A stretch of DNA of 54,035 nucleotides from Chimaeribacter coloradensis (GCF_002858715.1 NZ_PJZH01000026.1:1-54035), one strand, 5' to 3'. Numbered from the stretch's first letter, positions 1 through 9,738 are shown. Made by a program: numbers and translations. The notes: generated by a model not told the origin, from the sequence alone.

Positions 1-236
1 AGGCGCGCGCCCCTTGCATCCCCGCGCCTTGGGTGATCCGGCTGAATCATTGCCCGCTCCCGCGGGTGACCCTCATTTCGCCTCCGGGCTGATCGGGCCG
101 CCGCAGACACGCTCCCGGCGTGGCTGCGACTTTCGCGGGCGTCCTGCCCGCTCACCCGGCCCTGCGGCTCCATTCGGCAATGATTTTTACGCCCCCACCG
201 CCTCTGCAAACTTGTGAGTATGTAAGGAAAGAGTAG
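1..236 (+). repeat. Dispersed intergenic repeat, copy A (runs off the left edge)
   Basis: This stretch reappears at 19028-19250 in the same orientation and at 19460-19692 inverted. The best conserved parts are a block of nearly 50 bases around 82-131, identical to 19098-19147, and the tail with AATGATTTTTACGCCCCCAC followed by TGTAAGGAAA near 178-230. It contains short GC-rich stems such as GGGC/GCCC around 138-150. A 67-codon open frame at 14-217 exists only because the repeat lacks stops, so I do not call it a gene. The element may begin outside the window. Confidence 0.85.
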
Positions 237-250
237 GGGCGGATCTTCTT

Positions 251-1603
251 TTACCGGTACAACACCTCAGCCCAACGGGCGAGGCCCGCGGTGACGGAGC
301 CAAAATCGTTGCCGCCGACCAACGGGATGCCGGGGAGCTGGGCCTGTAACGCGGCGCGCAGCAGCGGGGAGCGGGCGCTGCCGCCGGTGAGGTAGATGAC
401 GTCCGGCGTGACGGCGCTGCCTTCCAGGGCCACGGTGACCTGCTCCTGGATGCGTGCCAGCGGCTGGCTGATCGCCTCGCCCAACTGCTGCTGGGTGATG
501 CGCTCGCTCAGGGAGGCTTCCACGAAGTCCAGCGCGGTGCGGATCTCCGCGTCATGGGAGAGGGCGATCTTGCTCTCTTCCGCCGCGCGCACCAGCCGGT
601 AGCTCAGGCGCTGCTGGTAGACCTTCAGCAAACGCTGCACGCGCGCCGGGTCGGCGGCGTCACGGATCATGTCACGCAGCAGGCGGCCGTTTGCCACGCT
701 GTAAAAATCACTCTGCGCCGGCACATCGTTGGTCGCGACCGCGTTCCAGAACGGCAGCGCCGGGATCCCCAGCCCTTTGGTGGTCTCACTGCCCAGCCCG
801 CACAGCGGCATCAGCTGGCGGAACGCGAGCATAATATCCAGATCGTTACCGCCCACGCGGCAGCCGCTGTGGCCCAGCAGGCTCTGCTGGCGATCGGCCT
901 GGTTGCGCCAGGCCGGCCCCATCAGCAGCACCGAACAGTCGGTGGTCCCGCCGCCGATGTCCACCACCAGCACCGTCTTCTCTTCCGTCAGCGTCGCCTC
1001 GAAATCCAGCCCCGCCGCCACCGGCTCAAACTGGAAGGCGATGTCCCGGAACCCGGCGCGCGCCGCCGCCCGGTGCAGAATACCCTGCGCCTGTTCGTTG
1101 GCCTCATCGCCGCCGGTGCCCTGGAAGTTGACCGGGCGGCCAATCACCGTCTGGGTGATCGGCTGTTGCAGTGTCTTCTCCGCCTGGCGCTTGATGTGGA
1201 ACATCATCGCGCACACCAGATCCTCAAACAGCGCAATCTGCTGCGGCTTCAGGCCGTTGGCCCCCAGGAACGACTTCGGCGACTTCACGAAGTAGACCTC
1301 TTCCGGGTCTTCCGCGTAGTGCGCCAGCGCCGCCAGCCCGAACTGCACGCTGTCCGCGTTGACCGGAATGTCCTCTTCGCGGTTCAGGTTCACGGCGCGG
1401 CGCAGAAGCTGCTGGTTCTCGTCGCTGCCGGTCGGCACCTGCCAGTGACGATGTAAGCACTCACTGACCGCCTCGCGGGTCGGGGCCGCCAGCATGGAGG
1501 GCAGGTAGGGTGTCTCCTTCTCCAGCGGCAGCAACACGGCGTCGCCATCGCGCATTACCGCCACTGAACAGTTCGCCGTGCCGTAGTCAAAACCGATAAA
1601 CAT
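251..1603 (-). CDS. yegD: YegD, Hsp70/DnaK-like ATPase
   Basis: The 450-residue protein is an actin-fold Hsp70 relative. It has the N-terminal phosphate-1 loop (FIGFDYGTANCSVAV), the phosphate-2 motif (VDIGGGTTDCSVLL, about residues 215-230) and a C-terminal adenosine motif (YLTGGSARSPLL, about residues 405-416). At this length it carries essentially the nucleotide-binding domain and lacks the substrate-binding domain and lid of DnaK. The family is presumed to be chaperone-related, but substrates and partners are not established. It stands alone, divergent from the TonB-dependent receptor gene, with its 3' end next to repeat copy A. In E. coli yegD lies near alkA and yegE, as here. Confidence 0.93.
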   Translation of the reverse strand: MFIGFDYGTANCSVAVMRDGDAVLLPLEKETPYLPSMLAAPTREAVSECLHRHWQVPTGSDENQQLLRRAVNLNREEDIPVNADSVQFGLAALAHYAEDPEEVYFVKSPKSFLGANGLKPQQIALFEDLVCAMMFHIKRQAEKTLQQPITQTVIGRPVNFQGTGGDEANEQAQGILHRAAARAGFRDIAFQFEPVAAGLDFEATLTEEKTVLVVDIGGGTTDCSVLLMGPAWRNQADRQQSLLGHSGCRVGGNDLDIMLAFRQLMPLCGLGSETTKGLGIPALPFWNAVATNDVPAQSDFYSVANGRLLRDMIRDAADPARVQRLLKVYQQRLSYRLVRAAEESKIALSHDAEIRTALDFVEASLSERITQQQLGEAISQPLARIQEQVTVALEGSAVTPDVIYLTGGSARSPLLRAALQAQLPGIPLVGGNDFGSVTAGLARWAEVLYR

Positions 1604-1895
1604 CTCTTACCCCCATGCCAAATAAAAGGGCGCGACTTTACCGGAGAGCGGCGCGCCGGGCAAGCCAAACCCGCTGTGACGGGGCGGCTGCGGTGAAATT
1701 ATCCGGTTTTATCAGCATCAACTCCTATACTCCTGATACCGCCCCGGCCCGCGTGACGGCTGCCTTAACTGGTGCGCTTTTATCAACAACGGATTAACGC
1801 TATATAAACACCGGTTAACAGGCTATCCGGGATGAAGTAGGCTACGCGGCGGATGTTCCCTTTTGGTTCATTTTTCCTTTTTGGCGCGATACCTC

Positions 1896-4031
1896 ATGAA
1901 AAAAAACCGTACTGCACGTTCTGCCTGCTCGCTGATGATCCCGGCGCTGCTGCCGTGGCTGCCCGGCGCACAGGCCGCCGATAACCCGGAACAGACCATG
2001 GTGGTGACAGCCACCCCGGCCCCCGCCGGCCTCTCTGAACTCGACACCCCGGCCGCCGTCAGTGTGGTCAACGGGGAGGATTTCCGGCGCGCGAAGCCGG
2101 AGATCAACCTCTCTGAAAGCCTGGGGGCGGTGCCCGGCCTGCAGGTGCAGAACCGGCAGAACTATGCGCAGGATTTGCAGCTCTCGGTGCGCGGCTTCGG
2201 TGCGCGCTCCATGTATGGCGTACGCGGCGTGCGCATCTATGTGGACGGCATTCCCGCCACCATGCCGGACGGGCAGGGCTACACCTCCAACATCGACCTC
2301 AACTCCGTTGACCGCGTCGAGGTGCTGCGCGGCCCCTATTCGGCGCTCTACGGCAACGCCTCCGGCGGCGTGGTCAACGTGGAGACCGTGACCGGCAGCC
2401 AGCCCGCGACGCTGGAGGCGGGTATGTATTACGGCAGCTACGGCAGCTGGCGCTACGGCGTGAAAGCCACCGGCGCGGCCGGGGACGGTACCCAGGCCGG
2501 TGACGTTAACTACGCCGTCTCCGCCACCCGCTTCACCACCCACGGCTACCGCGACCACAGCGCCGCACAGAAAAACCTCGGCAACGCCAAACTCGGCGTG
2601 CGCATCGATGAGGTCAGCACCCTGACGCTGATCTTCAACAGCGTGGACATCGACGCCGACGACCCCGGCGGTTTGACCAGCGCCCAGTGGCACGACAACC
2701 CGCGCCAGGCGACGCGCGCGGAGCAGTTCAATACCCGCAAAACCACCTCCCAGACCCAGGCGGGGCTGCACTACCAGCGTGAACTGGGGGAAAAGGATGA
2801 TCTGAGCATCATGGCCTACGCCGGGGAGCGCGAAACCACCCAGTACCAGTCGATCCCGGTCGCGACCCAGGCCAACCCGCAGCAGCCGGGCGGGGTGATC
2901 GACCTGACCCGCCACTACCAGGGCATCGACACCCGCTGGACGCACCGCGGCGAGCTGGTGGTGCCGGTGACCCTTACCGCCGGGCTGGACTACGAGACCA
3001 TGACCGAGCAGCGCAAAGGCTATGAGAACTTCACGCAGAACAACGGGGTGACCGAGCTGGGCAACATGGGCAACCTGCGCCGCAATGAGCGTAACCTGAT
3101 GTGGAACCTCGACCCCTACCTGCAAACCTCCTGGCAGTTGACGCCAAAATGGACGCTGGACGCCGGGGTGCGCTACACCACGGTGAACTTCGACTCCAAC
3201 GACCACTACGTGACGCCGGGCAACGGCGATGACAGCGGTGACGCCAACTACCACCGCTGGCTGCCGGTCGGCTCGCTGAAATACGCGGTAAACGACGGCT
3301 GGAACCTCTACGCCTCCGCCGGGCGCGGCGTGGAGACGCCGACCATCAATGAGCTTTCCTACCGCAGCAACGGGCTGGCGGGGCTGAACTTCGCCCTGCA
3401 ACCGGCCACCAGCGATAGCGTGGAACTGGGCAGCAAACTGCGCGTCGGCAACGGGCTGTTCACCACGGCGCTGTTTGAAACCCGCACCAGTAATGAGATC
3501 GTGGTGGCGGAGAGCAGCAACGGCCGCACCAGCTACACCAACGCCGGGAAAACCCGCCGCCGCGGGGTGGAGCTGGCGCTGGACCAGCAGTTCGGCGAGG
3601 CGTGGCGGCTTAACCTGGCCTGGACGCTGCTGGACGCCACCTACCGGGATGACCAGTGCAGCGAGGGCGTCTGCAGCGGCACCGCCGGGCACCGCCTTCC
3701 GGGCATCGCCCGCAATATGGGGTACGCCTCGCTGGGCTGGGAGCCGGAGGAGGGCTGGTACGCGGGCGGCGACATCCGTTACATGAGCGATATCCAGGCC
3801 AATGACGAAAACAGCGAACAGGCCCCCTCTTATGCGGTGACGGGGTTGAACACCGGCTACAAGTTCCGCCACGGCAACTGGCTGCTGGATCTGTTCGGCC
3901 GCGTGGATAACCTGTTTGACCGGCACTATGTCGGCTCGGTGATCGTCAACGAGGGCAACGGCCGCTACTTTGAGCCGGCCCCCGGCCGCAACTGGGGCGG
4001 CGGCCTGACGCTGGCCTACAGCTTCGAGTAA
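1896..4031 (+). CDS. pqqU: TonB-dependent outer-membrane receptor, PqqU/YncD type
   Basis: The protein has 711 residues from ATG 1896; the frame is open further upstream but a Sec signal peptide begins at this Met and should be cut after AQA (residue 27). The TonB box region (EQTMVVTATP) is followed by a plug domain (SELDTPAAVSVV, NLSESLGAVPGLQVQNRQNY, GPYSALYGNASGGVVNV) and a 22-strand-type barrel ending in a C-terminal aromatic (AYSFE). Runs of residues match what I remember of E. coli YncD, including HYVTPGNGDDSGDA and FGRVDNLFDRHYVGSVIVNE. YncD has been renamed PqqU because it takes up pyrroloquinoline quinone, and it also serves as a phage receptor. It is monocistronic, with a terminator just downstream. 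PQQ as the substrate is inferred from family membership. Confidence 0.9.
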   Translation: MKKNRTARSACSLMIPALLPWLPGAQAADNPEQTMVVTATPAPAGLSELDTPAAVSVVNGEDFRRAKPEINLSESLGAVPGLQVQNRQNYAQDLQLSVRGFGARSMYGVRGVRIYVDGIPATMPDGQGYTSNIDLNSVDRVEVLRGPYSALYGNASGGVVNVETVTGSQPATLEAGMYYGSYGSWRYGVKATGAAGDGTQAGDVNYAVSATRFTTHGYRDHSAAQKNLGNAKLGVRIDEVSTLTLIFNSVDIDADDPGGLTSAQWHDNPRQATRAEQFNTRKTTSQTQAGLHYQRELGEKDDLSIMAYAGERETTQYQSIPVATQANPQQPGGVIDLTRHYQGIDTRWTHRGELVVPVTLTAGLDYETMTEQRKGYENFTQNNGVTELGNMGNLRRNERNLMWNLDPYLQTSWQLTPKWTLDAGVRYTTVNFDSNDHYVTPGNGDDSGDANYHRWLPVGSLKYAVNDGWNLYASAGRGVETPTINELSYRSNGLAGLNFALQPATSDSVELGSKLRVGNGLFTTALFETRTSNEIVVAESSNGRTSYTNAGKTRRRGVELALDQQFGEAWRLNLAWTLLDATYRDDQCSEGVCSGTAGHRLPGIARNMGYASLGWEPEEGWYAGGDIRYMSDIQANDENSEQAPSYAVTGLNTGYKFRHGNWLLDLFGRVDNLFDRHYVGSVIVNEGNGRYFEPAPGRNWGGGLTLAYSFE

Positions 4032-4048
4032 TGGCTGACCGCAGCACA

Positions 4049-4072
4049 GGGCACCTCCGGGTGCCCTTTTTT
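4049..4072 (+). terminator. Rho-independent terminator after pqqU
   Basis: A stem of GGGCACC (4049-4055) pairs with GGTGCCC (4060-4066) across a 4-base loop and runs straight into TTTTTT. It begins 18 bases after the pqqU stop codon. Confidence 0.9.
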
Positions 4073-4146
4073 ATCGCCGCCGGGAAATTGACAGGATCGG
4101 GCCGGGGCGGCTTAACTTGAGGTTTTGCGCTGAAAGGAGTTCGCCT

Positions 4147-5034
4147 GTGACTGACCCCGCCCTGTGGCACCCCGAGATAACCCTGCTGCCTTATATCCCG
4201 CCCTACGACTGGGCGCTGGTTAACGGCTTCCTGCGCACCCGCGCCATCGCCGGGGTGGAATCAGGGGACGCGCACCACTACCGGCGCACGCTGGTGGTTA
4301 ACGGCGTGCCCGGCTGCTGCCACATCAGCCCGGTTCCGGGCGAGGCGGCGCTGGCGCTGCGCATCTCCCCCTCGCTGCACCCGCAACGGCAGGAGGTGGT
4401 GCGGCGGGTGCGGCGGCAGTGGGATCTGGATGCCGACCCGCAGGCGATCGCCGCGGTGCTGGGGCCACTGGCCGCTGACCGGCCGGGGCTGCGGCTGGCC
4501 GGGTCGGTGCAGGGGTATGAGCAGACAGTACGCGGGATGCTCGGCCAGCTGGTGAGCGTGAAGATGGCGGCGACCCTGACGGAGCGGCTGGCGGCACGCT
4601 GGGGCGACCGGCTGGAGACGCCGCACGATGGCCTCAGCGTGCTGTTCCCGGCAGCAGAAACCGTCGCCCGCCTGACGGTGGATGACCTGCGGTCGATCGG
4701 CGTGCAGGCGCGGCGCTCCGCATGCCTGATTGCGCTGTCACAGGCGGTGGCGGACGGGGCGCTGGAGGTGGACGCGGTGCCGGACGCGGAGCAGGGGATG
4801 CGGCAACTGCTGGCGCAGCCGGGCATCGGCCCCTGGACGGCCAGCTACATCGGGATGCGCGCCTGGGCGGCGCGGGACGTGTTCCTCACCAGTGACTACC
4901 TGATCAAACAGCGCTTTCCCGGCATGACGCCGGGGCAGATTACGCGTTATGCGGCGCGCTGGCAGCCGTTCCGCTCCTACGCCACGCTGCACCTGTGGCT
5001 CGCCGCCGACTGGGTGCCGGAGGGCAGTGCCTGA
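4147..5034 (+). CDS. alkA: AlkA, 3-methyladenine DNA glycosylase II
   Basis: AlkA removes alkylated bases from DNA by cutting the glycosidic bond. The protein has 295 residues from a GTG start at 4147, chosen for the AAGGAG at 4134-4139; the frame also opens at 4117 without such a site. It shows the helix-hairpin-helix motif LLAQPGIGPWTASYIGMRAW and then VFLTSDYLIKQRFPGMTP. The Asp in SDYLIKQ is residue 250 and corresponds to the catalytic Asp238 of E. coli AlkA. An N-terminal TBP-like domain fits residues 1-90. No ada is adjacent, so membership of an adaptive-response regulon is unproven. It lies convergent with yegE, 21 bases apart. Confidence 0.95.
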   Translation: MTDPALWHPEITLLPYIPPYDWALVNGFLRTRAIAGVESGDAHHYRRTLVVNGVPGCCHISPVPGEAALALRISPSLHPQRQEVVRRVRRQWDLDADPQAIAAVLGPLAADRPGLRLAGSVQGYEQTVRGMLGQLVSVKMAATLTERLAARWGDRLETPHDGLSVLFPAAETVARLTVDDLRSIGVQARRSACLIALSQAVADGALEVDAVPDAEQGMRQLLAQPGIGPWTASYIGMRAWAARDVFLTSDYLIKQRFPGMTPGQITRYAARWQPFRSYATLHLWLAADWVPEGSA

Positions 5035-5055
5035 GGGAAATGCCCGGCACCGGCG

Positions 5056-8049
5056 TCAGCGGATCGAAAAATAGCCGCTGCTGAGCATCGCTTCCAGCGA
5101 CTGCGGCGGCGACACCACCTCGCCCTCAATCAGGTCGATGCCCAGCTCAATCAGTTTCTGGTGGGTGGCCGGCAGGTCGGCCGGCCCGGCGATGGACTGC
5201 GCCTGCAACCGGTGGGCGGTGCCGTGCACAATATTCACCAGGATCTCATCCATCTGGTTGCAGTGGACCTGCGCGATAAATTGCGGGTCGAGCTGCAGGT
5301 AGTCCGCCAGCCCCGACGGCAGCTCGCTGAGCGCCGCCAGCTGGTGGCCCACATGGGCGACGATCACCCCGCAGCCCTGCTGTTTCAGCGTTTTCAGCAG
5401 GGGTTCGGCCGCCGCCTGATGTTGCAGCAGCACGCTCTCATCGAGCCGGAACAGCAGCAGCGACGGCGGGATCACCGTCTGGCGCAGGGCGCTGAACAGT
5501 GCCGCATGCAGCGCCGGGCTGGTCAGCCCGCTTTCGCTCAGCGTCAGCGCCACGGTGATCCCTTTGCGGGCAATCTCCGGCCCATAGGCCAGCAGTACCC
5601 GGCGCACCAGCCAGGCATCCACATTCGCTTCCAGCCCCTGCAACGCCACCGTGGCGTGGAACGCCTCATTGGTGGCCCCGGTCTCCTCGGCGGCCGCCAC
5701 TTCTACCGCCAGCTGGTAGAAGCAGGTCGCCAGCGGGGTTTTCGGCGGGGCCACGGCGCGCGCCGTGAGCGTCAGCTGGTTCTCTTCCAGGATGCGCGCG
5801 ATCTGTGCCGGGGAGAGCAGCACGCTGTCCTGCTCCATCAGCAGCGTCTGGCGCGCCTGATAAACCACCACCTGCCCGCGCCCGCTGTGTTTGGCGGCAT
5901 AACAGGCGACGTCCGCCTGGGACATCAGCTCCCCGGCGGTGAGCTGCGGGTCGGCTATCTGCGTCACCCCGGCGCTGGCACCGATGCGGTAGAGCTTTTC
6001 ATTCCAGGTGAAACGGAAGTCGTTGATCTTCTGCACCACGGTTTTGACCCGGTCGCGCGCCGGTTCCAGCGCGCAGTCAAACATCAGGATGGCGAACTCA
6101 TCGCCGCCGAGCCGCGCCAGCCGGTCGCTGTTGCGCAGGCACTCCTGCATCAGCCGGCTGATTTGCCGCAGCAGCTCATCCCCGGCGGCGTGGCCGGCGG
6201 TATCGTTCACCGCCTTGAAGCGGTCGAGATCCAGGAACGCGAGCCCGTGCTGCTGCCCCTCGTTGGCGGTGAGCATCAGCGCCTGATGCAGTTCGCGCTC
6301 GAAGCTGGTGCGGTTCGGCAGGCCGGTCAGGGCATCGTGGGAGGCGTTGTAGCTCAGCTTGCGCATCAGCTCGCGGGATTTGCTGACATCCTGCAACACC
6401 AGCACCATGCCGAGCAGCTCCTGATCCAGCGTCCGCAGCGGCGAAACGGCGCGCTGCACCTCAAAGGACTCGCCTTTGTTGTTATGGAGCACCAGCGCCT
6501 GCTCAATCGGGCTGTTCAGCCCTTCGTTGATGTCAAACGGCAGCAGGTTGGCCACGCGTGCGCCTTCCAGGCCGCGCGTCAGGTGCACCACCTCATCGAT
6601 GTGCTGGCCCATCGCCTGTTCCGCCCGCCAGCCGGTCATCCGCTCGGCCACCGGGTTCATAAAGGTGATCGCCTTGGCGCGGTTGGTGCAGATCACCGCC
6701 TCTTTAATGGCGTCGAGGGTGATGTGCAGCCGCTCTTTCTCCTCATGCAGCGCCTCAGCCAGCCGGCTGTTGGCCTGCTCTGACTGCTTCAGGCTGCTGA
6801 TGTCCTCGATCTGTGAAATAAAGTAGAGCGGTCGCTGCCGCTCGTCCCGCACCAGCGACACCGCCAGCATCGCCCAGACGATCTGGCCGTCCTGGCGGCA
6901 GTAGCGCTTCTCCAGGGTGTAGCTCTGGATGGTGCCGTCCAGCAGCGCCTGGAGCTGTTGCAGATCGAGGTCAAGATCGTCGGGGTAGGTGATGTCCTGG
7001 AAAGTCATCTTCTTCAGCGACTCGGCGCTGTAGCCGAGCAGCGTGCAGAGCGCATGGTTGACCTGGAGCCAGTGCCCCTGCGGCGACACCAGCGCCATGC
7101 CGATGGCGGAGTACTCCATCGCGTTGCGGAAGCGGTTCTCACTCTCCACGATGTGCGCGCGCTCGACCCTCAGCCCATGCATCACAATGGTCATGGCGTT
7201 GGCCGGCAGCAAAATCAGCAGCAGCGGCAGATAGTTAAGCAGCGGGGAGGCGTTGGCGGGGTAGCGGATATGGGCGAGCTGCCCGCCGGCGATCAGCAGC
7301 GCCACCATCACCGTCAGGGCGAAGAAGATCAGCAGCGCCTCCAGGCGTTGCAGGCGGATAGAGGCGGTGAGCAGCGGGATGGAGATAAAGGCGAACGGGT
7401 AGGGCAGCCAGAACAGCGCCAGATAGCTCGCCCCCAGCGTGCCCACCAGCATCATCAGCACCTCCGGCAGGCGCGGCGAGTGGAGCAGGCGCGCCAACGA
7501 AACGGGGCGGAACAGCAGCCCCAGCGGCGTGACGGTCAGGATGCCGAGCGCCTCGGAGATAAACCAGATGCGAAAACGGTTCGGCAGCAGCTCCGGGGTG
7601 TGCAGGTGCGGGATCAGCATCACGAAGGCGCTGACCATCGGCGTGAACACCACGGCGGCCAGCACAAACTTAATCCAGCTCGCTACATTCTCCAGCGGGT
7701 CGATGGCCGGTAACAGCCGGTGCAGCAGGGTGGCGGCCAGCATCGACTCCGCCACGTTGACCAGCGTCAGCGGCAGGTAGAAGCCGGGCGGCACCCCGCA
7801 GATCAGGTTAGCGGCGGCCATCGCCGCGGCGGACCCGATCAGCAGCAGCGGCCAGTGGCGGTGTGAAAAGCGGTAAAGCATGGCGATCATCAGCGCGGTG
7901 GGCAGCCACAACGAGACGATCAGCCCGTCCACCAGCGTAAATTTCAGGCAGAACAGCGCCAGTAAAAAGACCAGCAGGATCAGGCCGCCCAGCGTGCGCC
8001 AGCCGGGGCTTCTCTGTTGTACCGCTGCCAGGTTAAGGTTGCTTTCCAC
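5056..8049 (-). CDS. dgcE: YegE/DgcE, membrane-anchored MASE1-PAS-GGDEF diguanylate cyclase with degenerate EAL domain
   Basis: The 997-residue protein makes c-di-GMP from two GTP at the inner membrane. Residues 20-305 hold about eight to ten hydrophobic helices of a MASE1 sensor. Three PAS segments follow (near 310-420, for example RNAMEYSAIGMALVSPQG, then near 435-560). The cyclase domain has an intact GGDEF at residues 648-652 and an RxxD inhibitory site (RNSD) five residues before it, so feedback by product is expected. The C-terminal 260 residues look like an EAL fold, but no EAL signature or metal ligands are visible, so phosphodiesterase activity is unlikely. Architecture and length match E. 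coli DgcE, which promotes curli and biofilm formation. It stands alone. Confidence 0.93.
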   Translation of the reverse strand: MESNLNLAAVQQRSPGWRTLGGLILLVFLLALFCLKFTLVDGLIVSLWLPTALMIAMLYRFSHRHWPLLLIGSAAAMAAANLICGVPPGFYLPLTLVNVAESMLAATLLHRLLPAIDPLENVASWIKFVLAAVVFTPMVSAFVMLIPHLHTPELLPNRFRIWFISEALGILTVTPLGLLFRPVSLARLLHSPRLPEVLMMLVGTLGASYLALFWLPYPFAFISIPLLTASIRLQRLEALLIFFALTVMVALLIAGGQLAHIRYPANASPLLNYLPLLLILLPANAMTIVMHGLRVERAHIVESENRFRNAMEYSAIGMALVSPQGHWLQVNHALCTLLGYSAESLKKMTFQDITYPDDLDLDLQQLQALLDGTIQSYTLEKRYCRQDGQIVWAMLAVSLVRDERQRPLYFISQIEDISSLKQSEQANSRLAEALHEEKERLHITLDAIKEAVICTNRAKAITFMNPVAERMTGWRAEQAMGQHIDEVVHLTRGLEGARVANLLPFDINEGLNSPIEQALVLHNNKGESFEVQRAVSPLRTLDQELLGMVLVLQDVSKSRELMRKLSYNASHDALTGLPNRTSFERELHQALMLTANEGQQHGLAFLDLDRFKAVNDTAGHAAGDELLRQISRLMQECLRNSDRLARLGGDEFAILMFDCALEPARDRVKTVVQKINDFRFTWNEKLYRIGASAGVTQIADPQLTAGELMSQADVACYAAKHSGRGQVVVYQARQTLLMEQDSVLLSPAQIARILEENQLTLTARAVAPPKTPLATCFYQLAVEVAAAEETGATNEAFHATVALQGLEANVDAWLVRRVLLAYGPEIARKGITVALTLSESGLTSPALHAALFSALRQTVIPPSLLLFRLDESVLLQHQAAAEPLLKTLKQQGCGVIVAHVGHQLAALSELPSGLADYLQLDPQFIAQVHCNQMDEILVNIVHGTAHRLQAQSIAGPADLPATHQKLIELGIDLIEGEVVSPPQSLEAMLSSGYFSIR

Positions 8050-8112
8050 ATCAGGGCCTTTTTAGGTGAGCCACCGGGCGCAGCAGGGCCGGGTGCCGCA
8101 GTGCGTGGGGCG

Positions 8113-8136
8113 GGCATCCGGTTCCGCGCGGATGCC
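8113..8136. other. GC-rich hairpin between yegE and mgtE
   Basis: GGCATCCG (8113-8120) pairs with CGGATGCC (8129-8136) across an 8-base loop. There is no U-tract on either strand, so this is not a classical terminator. It lies in the 255-base interval 8050-8304, where no gene is apparent. Confidence 0.4.
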
Positions 8137-8304
8137 TGACTCAGTAGCATGTCTTATCAATGTAATAGTAACGCAGGAAAGCCGGGTGGTGAATTTTCCC
8201 ACGCTGCGGGCCTGGTTGTGCCTAGTGTAGCGCAGAAGAGGCGGGCCAATCGCGGCATCAGCCCGGTATGAGGAGGGTATTTCGCGGCATGGGCCAACGG
8301 CGGG

Positions 8305-9738
8305 CTACAGCAGGAACAGGGTCGCCAGGCCGAGGAAGATGAAAAAACCGCCCGTATCGGTGATGGCGGTGATCATCACGCTGGAGCCGACCGCCGGATC
8401 GCGGCCGAAGCGCACCATCGCGGTGGGGATAATGACCCCCATCAGCGCCGCCACCAGCAGGTTCAGCACCATCGCCAGCGTCATCACCGCGCCCATCTGC
8501 CAGTCGTGGTAGAGCAGCCAGGTGACCACGCCCATCAGCCCGCCCCACACCAGCCCGTTGATCAGCGCGACCCCCAGCTCGCGCAGCATCAGGAAAGAGA
8601 CGCTGCCGCTCTGGAGCTGGTGCAGCGCCAGCGCGCGCACAATCATGGTGATGGTCTGGTTGCCGGTATTACCGCCGATCCCGGCGACAATCGGCATCAG
8701 CGCGGCCAGCGCCACCAGTTGGGAAATGGTGTGTTCAAACAGGCCGATCACCCGGGAGGCGACAAAGGCGGTACAGAGGTTGATCGCCAGCCATGCCCAG
8801 CGGTTGCGCACCGCTTTGCCCACCGGCGAGAAGAGATCCTCCTCCTGGCTGAGGCCGCCCATGCGCCGCAGGTTGTTGTCACTCTCCTCATTGACCACAT
8901 CGAGGATCTCCTCCACCGTCAGGCGCCCCATGAGTTTGCCGCGCGCATCCACCACCGGCGCGGTGATCAGGTTATAGCGCTCAAAGGCCCCAGCGGCGTC
9001 TTCCGCTTTCTCATCGGGCGTGAAGGTGGTCGGGTCACGATCCATCAGCTCCGCCACGGTCATTTTCGGCGGGTGCAGCAGGATGGCGGTCAGCGGCAGC
9101 TCGCCGAGCAGGGTATTGCGCCGGTCAGTGACGAACACTTTGTCGGTGGAGTCCGGCACGCGCCCGCGTTTACGCAGGTAGCGCTGCACCGCGGCCAGCG
9201 TCACCCTGGGGCGCACCGTCACCAGCTCGAAATCCATGATGCGGCCCACGGTGTCGCGGTCAAATTTCATCACTTCCCGCACCTGGGCGCGCTGCTCCGG
9301 CTCCAGGGCGGTGAGCACCCGCCCGGTGAGGTTACGCGGCAGGTATTCCGCCAGGTAGACCTGTTCGTCGATGTCCAGCGTCGCGATCGCCCGCAGCAGG
9401 TCGCGGTCACTCATCTCTTCGATCAGGCTGTCCCACACGGTTTCACTGGCTTCCACCAGCACCCGGCCGCGGACGGTGTTGCCCACCAGCCCCCAGAGCG
9501 CCAGGCGTTCGTCACGCGGCAGCGCCTCCAGCAGGTCGGCGAGGTCGGCGGCGTGCAGGCCGCGCAGCAGCAGCTGGAGTTCAGCCGTCTGGTCGAGCAG
9601 CGCCGGCGCGCTGGGCGGCGCATCGGGTTCACGCTCCCCGAGCAGATCCTCTACCAGTTCATCATTGTTTTGCAGCAGCGCCAGGATGCGGCTGCGCGTT
9701 TCCGCAAGTTTTTTCGTGTTGTGATTAGCGGCAGACAT
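8305..9738 (-). CDS. mgtE: MgtE-family magnesium transporter
   Basis: MgtE is a Mg2+-gated Mg2+ channel/transporter of the inner membrane. The 477-residue protein starts at ATG 9738, preceded by AAGGGAA at proper spacing; seven extra codons upstream lack a site. The order is an acidic N domain (about 1-130), paired CBS domains (about 135-270, with ELMDRDPTTFTPDEKAED and LITAPVVDARGKLMG) and a C-terminal membrane domain of five helices. The pore-forming GIGGNTGNQT motif lies near residue 368. K-12 has no such gene at this locus. No obvious Mg-responsive leader is visible in the short upstream interval before yfgG. Confidence 0.93.
   Translation of the reverse strand: MSAANHNTKKLAETRSRILALLQNNDELVEDLLGEREPDAPPSAPALLDQTAELQLLLRGLHAADLADLLEALPRDERLALWGLVGNTVRGRVLVEASETVWDSLIEEMSDRDLLRAIATLDIDEQVYLAEYLPRNLTGRVLTALEPEQRAQVREVMKFDRDTVGRIMDFELVTVRPRVTLAAVQRYLRKRGRVPDSTDKVFVTDRRNTLLGELPLTAILLHPPKMTVAELMDRDPTTFTPDEKAEDAAGAFERYNLITAPVVDARGKLMGRLTVEEILDVVNEESDNNLRRMGGLSQEEDLFSPVGKAVRNRWAWLAINLCTAFVASRVIGLFEHTISQLVALAALMPIVAGIGGNTGNQTITMIVRALALHQLQSGSVSFLMLRELGVALINGLVWGGLMGVVTWLLYHDWQMGAVMTLAMVLNLLVAALMGVIIPTAMVRFGRDPAVGSSVMITAITDTGGFFIFLGLATLFLL

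Noticed and set aside
1842-3926. 694-codon open frame antisense to pqqU
   Set aside because: It lies wholly opposite a clear TonB-dependent receptor gene, has Val/Arg/Gly/His-rich composition and no recognisable domain; it is a by-product of GC-rich codon usage.
5161-6783. 540-codon open frame antisense to yegE
   Set aside because: Gln/Arg/His-rich sequence opposite an intact GGDEF protein; no domain and no independent signals.
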